From: Auricularia sp. M13
Lineage: Eukaryota > Basidiomycota > Agaricomycetes > Auriculariales > Auriculariaceae
DNA length: 64,000 nt
Direction: 5' to 3'
Assembly: GCA_037042915.1 (NCBI GenBank)
Contig: CM073200.1
Location: 1,674,001 to 1,738,000, forward strand
A program made the position numbers and the translations under genes. The notes below the pieces were generated by a model. The model made no database searches. It was not told the DNA's origin and saw nothing but the letters and a program-made list of their open reading frames with translations. Below are positions 10,123-20,600 of the stretch, piece after piece. The first letter of the stretch is position 1. The number at the start of each line of letters is the position of its first letter.

Positions 10123-13100
10123 TTAAGCTGGGCGCAGAATTTCATAAGTATAAACGATTGTCTCAGTTGTGCGTGCACACACCATAATCCGGCGTCCGGG
10201 GACAAGGTACTGGTCACCAGTCGATGAGCGCAGGAACCCTCGCGAGCGCAGTGTTGCGGCCCCGGGATGGTCCTTCTGGGCGTCGGGGACGCCCTGGAGC
10301 CAGCTGTAAAATTCAAGCAGACACTCCACCTCATCATGCGGGCCGTACAAGATACTGGACTGCAGCTTGTCTACAGACGCAAGACTGTCTGGATCGAGAG
10401 CAAGATCGACCACGTCAGCGGCATCGTCCTCGTCCGAGTTGGTGAACGACCAGACGAGCTGCTTGAATATATCATCTGGTCCACAGACATTGCTTCCCCA
10501 GAGTTCAGCGACTGCATTTGCAACAGTATTGACCGAAAGACCCTGAAACAACTTGTGAGCGACACGAGCGCAGGAGCAGAAGTTGGATGTGCCCACAGGA
10601 ATAATGTTCCCTTCATAGGGGACAACGGAAAATCCGGCGCGAAAGTCCACATAAGGTTTTGGCTCGTCCGCGAGGAGGGACTCCAGCGAGTGCTCGGTGC
10701 CCGGCGGTGGGAGTCGCAGAAGGAAGGAGCGTAGGAAGAGCAAGTTGTTGAACTCGTGAAGCTCGGGCTTGTTGCGTTGGAGGATGTTCATGGCATTGGT
10801 GAGCTAGGGGTGTTGATCAGTACGCAGAAGAATGGCCAGGGGCAGACAGAACGTACGGGCAGATGTTTCTCGAGGAAATCAAAGGTGAGTTCGTCCCTGT
10901 CAAAGTCAGCGTCTGGCGTGGGCGGGAAGGCCTTCAACTTCTTGAACGCTGCCGCAAACTGTGGCGAGGTGGCGAGAAGGATCCAGGAGTTGAGTGCTTT
11001 CATGCCGACGAGAAAGCACTGAAAGGCCATGGGATGAATACGAGTTGGCATGCAGTCAAAGTGGAAAATGAGGATGGCGCAGAGAAGACCGAGCGCCCGC
11101 ATGTACTGTGCCTGTTTTGCGTCCTGGTGGGCGAGACGGACAGGCACATACCAATCCTGGTTTCCATCCCATTCGTAATGCGTGGCGAGCTCGATGGCTG
11201 CATACAGAACAGACTTGGTGCAGCCGTCGCCAACGGCGGGTCCACTATAAATGAGATGAGAAAAAAGCAGATCAAGGATGACACATATCACGCACACGCT
11301 AATGTCCGGTTTGCGAAGAAAGAGCGTGTATGCCTGGTCGAAGCAGTGGCCGTCGAAATTGTACTGCGCAAACCCGGCGCGGTTGTTGAGACGAATCTCA
11401 GACAGTCGATCTGCAGAGCGCTTTGGTTCGGTCCACCACATGCACAGCTGAAGAACAAATTGGGCTGCGACGCGGGCATCGTTGCTGCCACGAAGAGAGA
11501 TCGTAAGCGGGCGGAGTTGTTGGTGTGGCTGCTTCGAGGATTCCCAGAGGTTCTGACACCGCCGACGCAGGAGGACCTTCCAGCTGTCGAAATAGTCTGG
11601 CACAAATGCCTGCTGCGAGCGGCAAGTACTCAAATGCAGCTGCAAGGCATACACAGAATCCCGGAAATATGTGCTTTCGCCCGGGATGTTGCGGTATGGA
11701 GGAAGGTCGCCAGTGTCGGCAGTGAGGTCGAACACTTCGCCCACAACGTCGAGACCGGGGAGAGTATCGTCAGAAAATGCCATTCCAGATGTGGTCTGGC
11801 CTCGAGTCTCAAGCTATCAAAAAAAAGTCAGCTAAAAAAAACCATGGAATTGCTGCAGCACTGCTCACACAATCGCCACCTGTGCCAGCACCGAAGATAT
11901 CAGGAGACGGCGAGCGTTTGTGTTGCGCTGGAGAAGCATCCATTTCGTCGTAGTCGGGATCGCCCTCGTCCTCGTCCATTGTAACACAGACGTCCGCCTT
12001 TGGTGTGTCAGTGAAATGGAAAATAGCAGCCACGGTGCAGACGCACGTCGGGGTCATCCATCAGCTCCTCCAATTCGGCTGCACTCCATTCATAGTTTGT
12101 ATCGCCTGTCTGAGAGGACGAGTGCAGAGTCCGAGCTGTGTTCGATTGAACCGCATCAAGATGGCGAACACCTGAGGAGCTTGGCTGCTGGGAGCGTGTT
12201 GATGCACGGGCGGACAAAGGGAACGAGAGTGGCTGGACAGATCGTTCATCATCACTAAAGAACCTCAGAGGCTGAGCGTTGTTGGGCTGGCTTGGTCGGC
12301 TGGCGCCAGGAGCAGCATTCGTACGACGACGCTGAGCGATAGGAGCCTACAAACAGTTCGGGTTGAGAATGTGTACAAGATGCGACTCCAAAAATGCAGG
12401 CGTACGCTTGGTGGAGATGGTGGAGTATGTGCGCGCCGGGAACAAGTTACTGCAGCAGAAGAGGTGTTGGGCTCTTCGTTCTCGTTGCCGATTACACAAT
12501 TGCCGCTGCACTGAGCATCGCTCGAGCTGATTTCGTTGGGGTAGACAGTGCGGAGCAGGCGCGTGCCAAAGCACCGATGAACTCTTGTGTAGCGGGGAAT
12601 CGAGTCGAGCTTGACGATGCCGGAGAGATGGGCGAGCGAGGCATAGATATTCTTGTGGCGAGGAACTGCAAACAGGTCAACATTTCTATGACGTCATGAG
12701 CCGGATGTCGACCCACAAATAAAGAGCATGGGCTTGTCAGCTTCGGAGCTGCTAGGGTGCCAAGGTTTATCTTTAAAGAGAATGTTATGTGCAAGAAGGC
12801 GACTAGGATGATAGAAGTATGCAGGGATCTGCGCGCGGGGAATGTCAAGAGAGGGGAAGGTATCTTTCCTACGGCTAGGATGGCGAGCGAGGAAACCAAA
12901 CGGGAGCTTGGAGAAACTCAAGTCGCCTATAGGGGGGAGATCACTCTGATCGAGAACGAACGGGGGGTTTGTGAAACGCGCAATGACGGCGTCCTGAAGG
13001 GTATTGAGGAAGCGCAAGCTGGCCGCAGTGAGTAGCTCTCCATGTGTAGTGGGGTACTTCTCGGAGGACACATCGATCTTGAACGTGAGCTTGGCGGCAG

Positions 13101-14240
13101 TGAGAGCTCGAACCAGTTTTTCAAAGACCTCGGCGGAGAGTCCGGTGATGGGAGGTGGAGGGAAGTCCGAATCCACGTAGTGACCAGAGTCGCGTGAGTA
13201 CTAGTGACAGGTTAGAGCATGGCAAATAAGCACAACAAAAAATTTACGCAGTGAGGCAACATGAAGACATTGACCGTGATGTCCGTGGTCGGCAAGCCGG
13301 CCGTGTCTGCAGAGGCAGTAGCTGCATCTACGGGCGGGAGTGAGGCACGTGATGATGGCAGCGGCGCGGTCGGTCCAGCGTCGGTAGGTTCAGGCGCCAG
13401 CCCAGCGTTGGGTCCAAAGTGCCCCCCACGGCCACGGCCACGTCCCCGGCCACCACGTCGTGCGCGAGGTGAGTTCTTCCTCTGATTGAGGTGAGTCTCT
13501 CGTGATGCCCAGATTCCGCGCGAAGTTGATGCGGGCGTGGTATCTGCACTGCCCGCAGCCGACGAAGTGGGGAACGAGCGACTTGTCGGAGGCGGACCAT
13601 GACGCTGCTGGTACTGTGTGATGGACGGCATGTTAACTGGAGGAAATGGCCCAGGCGGTGGAGGTGCTTGTCTGGACCCTGCGCTTGGCGGTATAGGAAG
13701 TGAAGAATTAAAGTTCTGCGTGGTGACGCTGCAAAAGCAGAGTCATTATCAATGATGGTGTGATGCAGCAGGAATGCACATACCCGGTACTCAGGTCGTC
13801 AATGGTGAGGTCGTGTTCCGCATACGCGCGGTTGCACCCAGGAGCAGCACAAGTCTGCTCGCGACTCCTGATGGGCATGGGCCAGTCTTGCTGACGAAAC
13901 GAGATGCATCCACTGGACACGCAGAGCGACGCGGGTGGGAGTCCATGTTTTAAGAGGGGGTGGTTGCAGTTGAGGCAAGACTCGTTGGCGTCTGTGGCGA
14001 GGGACTGAACGGAGTCAGCTGTTTGGACCTCGAGCCAGACAGCGGCGACGAACCCGGTTCATCACAGACTGCAGGAGAGGTTGCACACAGCCGCACTGTG
14101 GCATGCGGCACTGGAGGTTGTGGGCCATTTGTGCCACCCCTCACGCTGGCGCGAGGAATAACGTTGGTGCACGGCTTTCTGGGAAGTACGAACGAGGGGA
14201 CGGGGAAGAGCGCAGTGGACTCAAGGTTTGCGCACGACAA
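10123..14240 (-). CDS. Unrecognised multi-exon protein with Cys/His cluster and RGG tract
   Basis: At least seven exons, read from right to left. An exon near 14,010-13,800 encodes a Cys/His cluster: ESCLNCNHPLLKHG, then CVSSGC, then CAAPGCNRAYAEH, plausibly a zinc-binding module. After an intron (about 13,735-13,790) comes a Gln/Pro/Ser region with RRGGRGRGRGRGG (about 13,460). Further exons lie around 13,205-12,700, 12,690-12,360, 12,340-12,035 and 12,005-11,850. The two C-terminal exons end FLEKHLP (about 10,857) and run LTNAMNILQ to the stop at 10,123. Introns are about 50 nt (for example GTACGT...CCTAG at 10,804-10,856). One exon pair is joined through an in-frame TGA near 12,698, so the gene may be damaged or my model wrong there. 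The C-terminal ~500 residues are hydrophobic-rich and globular; a HECT-like fold is a weak possibility only. The N-terminal start is unresolved. Confidence 0.5.
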
Positions 14241-14265
14241 GTCCCAAGTCCAGTGAGCACAGCAT

Positions 14266-14740
14266 AGATCATGTCAGGTGCTGTGAATCGACGTGAATCA
14301 GCGATTGCTCACACGCGCATCTGCGTGAAGTTACGTGGATTGCTGGACAGTGTCAAATCTGGACATAAGAATCAGACCTATGCATGACAAACAAACGAAG
14401 TCTATGTCGATGTTTCACGCCATTTCATGGCATCTCACAGAGATTCACAGCGTGGACCGACGTGAACCGCCGTGTATAACCGTGAAGCTAACGGGCTTGG
14501 TTTGGGGCCACCTCTGACCTGAAGCGTGAACGAACGTGTATTATGCCCACCTTTTCTCTGGTTTCACGCAGATTCACAGCGGGTAATCCGTGGGATGGCC
14601 CGGAAATCTGTCGGAACGATCGAAAATTTCACTCCCCTTCACGTTACTACATGGAACTTCACATCGATTCACGCATTCTCACGTAACCTCACAGGGATAC
14701 ACGGGCCTTCACGTGATTTCACGGTACATGTTTTGCAACA
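14266..14740. repeat. Cluster of degenerate TTCACG / CGTGAA motifs
   Basis: Between 14,280 and 14,735 the words TTCACG, TTCACA, ATTCAC and their complement CGTGAA recur every 8-25 bp, in both orientations but mostly TTCAC to the right. Examples are near 14,290, 14,415, 14,460, 14,565, 14,640, 14,665 and 14,710. The stretch is non-coding and differs from flanking sequence in this repetitiveness. It resembles the subterminal motif clusters of DNA transposons, but no element ends were defined. Confidence 0.6.
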
Positions 14741-15287
14741 TATGATATTGTCCAGGAATAACATGTATACTCCGGTTCTTGTATCCACCAAGGGCTTGGG
14801 TGGCCCAGTGCACTTCGAATCCCTTGGTCGCCTCGTATTCAGCATGTGTTGCTTCGCAGTACAGCTCGCCTTGAGGATAGTGTGTCCATTTCGAGGGCAG
14901 GATGCATGGAACTCCAGAGGCATTAGGGCGCACAGGAATGTTGGGGTTGGGCACAGAGATGGTGGTAGGAGGCACAGGCCCTGGGAGCTGTGTGGCTGGC
15001 ACATTCGGTGGGGCAGAAGCCACCAGAGTGCAGGAAGCTGGAGCTGTGGAAGGAGCGCTCGCAAGTTCTCCAGAATGTGGAGCCGAAATGGATATTGAGG
15101 GCAAGTCTGGCCCTGCCGGTGGGGAGCGACCCATGACCACAGATATGTTGTTGGTGACAGGCACTTGGTACTGTTGGCGATGCGAATGGGAAGATGTAGA
15201 TGTGTCCAAGGTCGGAGTTTGAGACGAATCCACAACCTGTGAAAGCACGAAGTGTTGCAGCTTCTCCACTGTTGCGCAGTTAGACAC
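14709..15287 (-). CDS. Small ORF, Ser/Pro-rich with WW-like segment
   Basis: A 190-codon frame ends at 14,709. The N-terminal two thirds are Ser/Thr/Pro rich and probably disordered. The C-terminal part contains LPSKWTHYPQGELYCEA, which has the spacing of the LPxGW..H.HPEGxLY segment that I recall from fungal transposon-linked proteins (a WW-like pattern). That comparison is from memory and not tested. It lacks a clear ATG in good context and is probably a fragment of a longer, decayed gene left of the LTR retrotransposon. Confidence 0.4.
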   Translation of the reverse strand: MSNCATVEKLQHFVLSQVVDSSQTPTLDTSTSSHSHRQQYQVPVTNNISVVMGRSPPAGPDLPSISISAPHSGELASAPSTAPASCTLVASAPPNVPATQLPGPVPPTTISVPNPNIPVRPNASGVPCILPSKWTHYPQGELYCEATHAEYEATKGFEVHWATQALGGYKNRSIHVIPGQYHMLQNMYREIT

Positions 15288-15389
15288 GAAATAAATTTGG
15301 TGTTCAACATACCATCTGCAAAGGACAGTATGGCTAGCGAATGGCCTTTAACCAAAGATAAGCTAAGGCCGTGGATCTACATATCTTGA

Positions 15390-15394
15390 TAAAG
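15390..15394. repeat. Target-site duplication TAAAG (left)
   Basis: TAAAG immediately precedes the left LTR and is repeated at 27096-27100 immediately after the right LTR. Confidence 0.95.
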
Positions 15395-16130
15395 TGTAAG
15401 GCCAAGCGGCCATGAGTGAATAGTGAGAACCAATAAAATCATTACTCACCGATGGCTTTGGGCCTTTAGACAATATTGAGAGCTGCTTGAGCTTGTTCTC
15501 ACTCAGGAATGAATGGGAATTGGCTCTGTTAAGCAGACTGAGGAGCTCAGAGTCCTAGAATACAGATATTTATACTAAAAATACAGGTAGAGTCATGGAT
15601 TGTGCTCTGACTCGGGCTCCACAATTATCCCGGTCATTCTATGACTCGGGATAGCTCCTGCCGGGCGTACTCGTCATATCCCGCACTCTAACGAGGCGGG
15701 ATAGTCGGTACCGGCGGCAGGAGACTGACTGCGGCGGCGCGCTATCCCGCCGCCAGGGTATACGCGCCGCTACGGCATCCTCGACTCCTCGGTCCCGAGC
15801 TATCCGCAGCTCGAGGGACGCGCGTCTCGACCCGAAGGGCAGATGCGCGTAGTCGGCCGGCTTGCGATCCAGAACCAGGCCTTCGCAGCGAGGCCGCATC
15901 ATTGGGCCGAGCCGCAAGCTATCTTTACCACTGGCTCTTCGGCTCAGTGGTTAAAGTGCTTGATGTAACTATCTGGTACCCGTGTTCAATCCTGAGCAGT
16001 GGTTGGTTTTTATTACAAATCCGGGCGAGTCTGGTTACAATCTCAAATGCCGCGCAAGTCTATCCTAGTTCCCGGGTAAGCAAGAACTGGATAACTATCA
16101 GTCAGCGGCAAGGACAGAGCGGGCGTTACA
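15395..16130 (-). repeat. 3' LTR (736 bp)
   Basis: Direct repeat of the right LTR with six substitutions (near 15,711, 15,755, 15,933, 16,043, 16,104 and 16,115). TG...CA ends with a 5-bp terminal inverted repeat (TGTAA/TTACA). On the element strand the last codons of the extra ORF run into this LTR and stop at 16043. A tRNA-like promoter pattern lies on the opposite strand at 15,931-16,011. Confidence 0.97.
15931..16011 (+). promoter_or_regulatory. tRNA-like Pol III A/B-box pattern inside the LTR
   Basis: On the plus strand, antisense to the element, CGGCTCAGTGGTTAAAG (about 15,940) matches a Pol III A box, and GTGTTCAATCC (15,982-15,992) resembles a B box with one base missing, about 40 bp downstream as in tRNA genes. 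A run of five T at 16,007-16,011 could terminate Pol III. The same arrangement is in the other LTR at about 26,896-26,976. The stems of a functional tRNA are not convincing, so this is a tRNA-derived promoter candidate rather than a tRNA gene. Confidence 0.4.
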
Positions 16131-17387
16131 TACGCCCTCCGAAGTCCGGTATAGCGGCTTCTACACTGAGCCGCTCGATCCGCTGCCGCTGGAGACGGTG
16201 GATGGGTCGACGACCTCGCCCTCCTCTGGTTCGTATGGAGAAAGAGCTCGCGCGTGAGTTGAGACGCGAGCTCGGCGGACTCACGGTCGACGGAGACATG
16301 GCCTAGCACAGTGGCCATGGGGTCTTCGGCGTCGTCAGTAAGGATAACCGGCGGGCGCATATACGGCGCCGCGGCGCGAGCGGCAGCCGCGATGAGGGTA
16401 CCAGTGCGAGCTGGGCCCTTCTTGCCGCGCTTGCGCTTGAGCTCGCGCTTTCTGCGAGCTCGGCGTGGCGCGATGTGATCTCGCGCAGCAGGCTGAGGTT
16501 GTTGTGGACCATCCGCATCGAGTTCGTCGATGCCCGCGTGGATGGCCTTCACCTCGCCCTCTACGCTCACCACGCGCTGGTACATGATAGCGAAGCGCCT
16601 GTCGAACTCGCCCACGACCTATGCGTGTAATGAGAGTCAGTTGAACGCGCATCGGGTATTCGACGCACGCGTGCGCTGAGACTGAATCGGGAGTCGCGAA
16701 GCCGACCTTCGCGAGCTCCTGGCTGACGATGCGGCGAACGTCCTCAGGTGTAGGTGGCCTGTGGAGCCCGCGGATGAGCTGGGCGACGCGGTCGACGGCG
16801 GTGGCGATACTCGACGTTTGAGACGTCATAGTGACCTGAAGGTCGGCCACAGCGTTTTTCGCCCTCTCGCCCATGACAGCAGCGCGCTTGCTGCGCAAGA
16901 AGGTCTCGTTAGAGAACTTATAGAGCCCTGCGAGCGTCGGGCGCAACACGTCGGCATATTCCGTCGCGATGCGCCCAGAGTGGTAGGGGTCGAGCACGAT
17001 AGCTCGACCCGAATCGTAAATCGCAGCTGGCGTGAGGAGCTGTCAGATGGATGCAATGCTAAGAAGAGAGGGCGATACGCACACGCAGATGGTGCGTAAG
17101 GGGTTCCGGTGCCAGGGTTGACGTTGAAATGAACGTCCGCAGCCGTCCGAGGAGGCCCACCCAACCCTCCGCCGGGGAGGTTGGTAGTCGGGTAGGTGTT
17201 GGAGGGCATGGCGCCAACGCCGTTGACTGGCGGCGGCGCCGTTCTTGGCTGCTACAACCGTCTCAATTAGTGAGACGCGAATAACCCGCAACGTCCAGCG
17301 CACCGGTCCGGTTGAAGCAGCGCCGCTAGCGCGCGGCGCGAGGCGAGGGTCCTGGGGAATGTTGGCATTGGCGGGTGCGGTGGCCAT
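16043..17387 (-). CDS. Extra spliced ORF (ORF3) between pol and the 3' LTR
   Basis: Starts at ATG 17387 (MATAPANANIPQDPRLAPRA). Exon 1 (17387-17304) is followed by an intron with a GTGCGC donor, CTAAT branch sequence and TGTAG/CAG acceptor. Exon 2 (about 17249-17090) contains PSNTYPTTNLPGGGLGGPPR. Exon 3 (about 17030-16670) contains DPYHSGRIATEYADVLRP and VADLQVTMTSQTSSIATA. Exon 4 (about 16621-16043) contains EFDRRFAIMYQRVVSVEGEV, a basic stretch RKRELKRKRGKKG and a C-terminus inside the 3' LTR. The exact phase of the third intron is unresolved. Exons 3-4 look helical, probably coiled coil. There is no signal peptide or membrane segment, so it is not envelope-like although it sits in the env position. 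Its sense-strand placement and separate TATA box suggest a subgenomic mRNA. Function unknown; a nucleic-acid-binding or Gag-interacting role would be a guess. Confidence 0.6.
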
Positions 17388-17471
17388 AGGCGCGGATTGG
17401 AGTGTACAAGTGTGACGTGCTGTTGGGAGCAGTCAACTTGCGATAGGGAAAGTCTGGAGCTATTGCTCCCC

Positions 17472-17478
17472 TTATAAA
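17472..17478 (-). promoter_or_regulatory. TATA box upstream of ORF3
   Basis: On the minus strand TTTATAA lies about 85 bp before the ATG at 17387, a spacing that fits a start of transcription some 25-35 nt downstream and a short 5' UTR. It sits in the 250-bp gap between the pol stop and ORF3. Confidence 0.5.
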
Positions 17479-17641
17479 CGCCAGGAGGGGACCATACGGT
17501 CCTTTCTTCCTTCTCGATGACCCTGAGGACGCGCGTGCTTCGCGCAGCGCGTCCTGGCTGGCTGTATGCACTGGGAAACCGCTCCCAGCGCCGTTGATTC
17601 AGCATCGGACCCGCGACCCTGCATGATCCCGTCAAGGATCA

Positions 17642-20600
17642 TTAGTCGCGAGTGTCTTCCGGCGGGACGGACATACCTGCTGGCAGGTCACGGGGTTTCT
17701 CCACCCCCATGGCCTGGAGATAGGACTCGAGCGCTGCGAGGTGCTTCACCTCGCGGATTCGCTCCCAGCTGACTTGTCCGGTATTCCACTTGACCTCGAA
17801 TAATAGATCTCGTCCTTTGCCATAATGGTTAGTGATTTCAGACACGGTCCACTCGTCGGGAGACGGACCGAATCCAGGTAGTTGTCCTAGTAGTCGGCCC
17901 GGGAATCGTTTGTCATCGTTGATCACGTGCGGCCGGAGTAGCGACGCGTGAAACGCGTTATGTATGCCGCGAGCGCGCAATTCCTGCGGCAGATCGAGCT
18001 CGAACGTGGTATCACGTACGAGCGTCCGAGTAATCTTGTAAGGGCCGATGTACCTTGGCACTAGCTTGCGAGACGTACCTTTCGGCAAGCTGAGATTCTT
18101 TGTGGCGAGGTAGACCCAGTCCCCCTCCCCAAAAGGAGTAACTCGGCGGTGCTTGTTGGCCTGCCGAGTCTGTCGCACCCGCGCGTCGATGATGCAGTCA
18201 TGCGCCTGCATGATGGCATCCTTCATCATCTGCGCGAATTTGATCACACCCGGATATGGTGAACTCGCGCTCCATTTGAGAGCGCGGGGAAGCGCACCGT
18301 AGTTGAGAAAGAAAGGGGAAAACCCGGTGGTCTCTGAGACCGCCGAGTTCATTGCGAATTCGATGGCGGGCAAGCGTTTCTCCCAATCAGTCGGATTGGC
18401 AAGAGCGCATGTCCGCAGCATTTGCACAAGCGTGCGATTCGCCCGTTCCGTCGACCCGTCCGTCTCGGGATGATAAGCTGATGACATTCTGATATCGACG
18501 CCGATTAGATCGTGTAAGCTGCGCCAGAAGATGCTGGTGAACAGCGAGTCCCGGTCACTCACAATACGCTCAGGGAGTCCGTGTAGTTTGTAGACGTGGT
18601 CGAACACGAGCTCAGCGATGTCTGTGGCCTTGTAAGTGGACTGGGTCGGTACAATGTGCACCATCGACGTCAGATGGTCGATGACAACACAGATCATATC
18701 GAATCGGCCAAGCCGCGTGAACGAATCGGGCAACGGCCCGACGAAGTCGATACCGATGGACTGCCAGGGCCGAGACGGCACTGGCAGGGTCTTGAGTTTG
18801 CCCAGAGGCTGCTGACTGTTGGCCCTGTTGAGGGCGCAGACACTGCAGCTTCTGCAAAAGGCTTCAATATCACGGTGCATATCGCGCCACCAGAAGACAG
18901 TACGGACGTACTGTAACGTTTTACTCGTGCTGAGGTGCGCGAGTATCGAATGCGCCTGCGAGATGATAATCTCGCGAACGGAGCGCCCCTGATGCAAGCA
19001 ATCAGGAACACCGATTAGCGATTCTTCATCCGTAATCATTTGCACGATCCCGTTCTTGATTCGGAAATTCCGGTAATCGTGAGGGTTTTCGGTGATCATC
19101 TTGAAGAACTTGTCATTCTGGTACTCAGGCTCAAAAATGGCTGGTATGTCGAGCTGAGGCTCGGCGGCCTTCAGCACCGACGCGATGTCGGCGAGTCGAT
19201 AGTCGAGCAACGGCTCGGCTGTTCCCGCATCTTGTCCTAACACATCCCCCGAGGCGCGCGACGGCGAGACGTTCGCCGGCGACCGCGCGTCCTCCTCGCC
19301 CGCTTTATCCTCGTCGTGGTCGCGCCCTCCGCTGGGCTGCGCGGGTTCCAGCTCGCGGGGCGGGTCCGCATTCGCGGGCTCGCCCATCTTCACCACTTCG
19401 GGCGTGGCCTCATTCGAGGCCGCATCAGGCGTGCCTGCATTCGCAGGCGCGTCGTCGTGCTTCCCACGCCGGGGACGGCGCCGATCCTGGATCAAGCTCG
19501 CCCAGGCCGGCGGGCCTGTCTTCGCGCCGAGTCGCACAGATCGTCGGACGGCGTCGTTTAATGGTGCGTCCACTTTCGTATCACCTTTGTTATGACTAGT
19601 TGCCTGTTGCTGACCTTCCGTATCACCTTTGTTACGTCTATCAGGGGAATCTTGACGCCTGACCGACGCAGCAAAGCTGGCCAGAGCTTCGCGACCAGTC
19701 AACACCGGCGCTGACAGCCAGCGCGACGCGTGCGCCCTCCAGGTGAGTCCCACGGCGTTCGATTGCAACACAGGCTTATCATCGTCGTCGTTTTCTTCGT
19801 AGATGAGCTCGCTGGGCGCCCGTACCGTCCCTGCTTTGTCCTCGCTGTACAGCCTGGACAAGGCATCGGCGAACTTGTTCGTTTCGCCGGGGATGTACAT
19901 GACCTCAAAGTCAAACTCATTCAGTACGTCGAGCCAGCGGCTTTGCCGCGAGGATAACGATCTCTGGCTCATAAAGTACTGCAGGGCTTTGTGGTCGGTA
20001 CAAATGCGGAATCGCGCGCCGTGCAACATCCCGCGGAATCGCTTCAACGACTCGACGATCGCGAGCAGCTCGAGCTCGTGCACCGGATAGTTCTGCTGAG
20101 CGGGATTGAACTTCCCGCTCCAGAACGCGCATACTTTGGCGGTGGCGAGGTCGTCACCTTGGCTGATATATCCGCTGCCGCCCGTCAAGCATGCGTCCGT
20201 TACTAGGTTGATCCAAGGTGCGTCCTTATTGTAGTTTATCGCGACTCGATGCTGATCGCGGTGTTCAGCTACGATTTTGCGTATATCGTCGAACGCGCGC
20301 TGTTCGGTCGCGCCCCATCGCCAGGGTCGATTCACGCCCGTCAACGGCGTCAGGACGCCCATTGGGATTCGGATACCGGCGCAGTCTGGCGCGAGGAAGC
20401 CCACTGCACCCAAGAAGCTCTGGAGAAGTGCCCGGCTCGTGGGCACTTTCCAGTTAGCAACGGAGTCGACCTTATGTGGGTCCATCCGTATCCCGTGCTC
20501 GTCTATAATGTGTCCTAGAATGTTGATTTCTGAGGCGAACAGCTGCATTTTATCTGCACTCAAATAAAACTTGTTCTCCCGCAGAATTTTGAATACCGTC

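Noticed and set aside
10123-11813. HECT ubiquitin ligase domain at the C-terminus of the minus gene
   Set aside because: Some hydrophobic spacing is reminiscent, but there is no catalytic-Cys signature (LPxxxTC) near the end; not strong enough to name.
15931-16011. Functional tRNA gene
   Set aside because: A and B boxes are suggestive but acceptor and T stems do not pair well and the B box is one base short; kept only as a promoter-like pattern.
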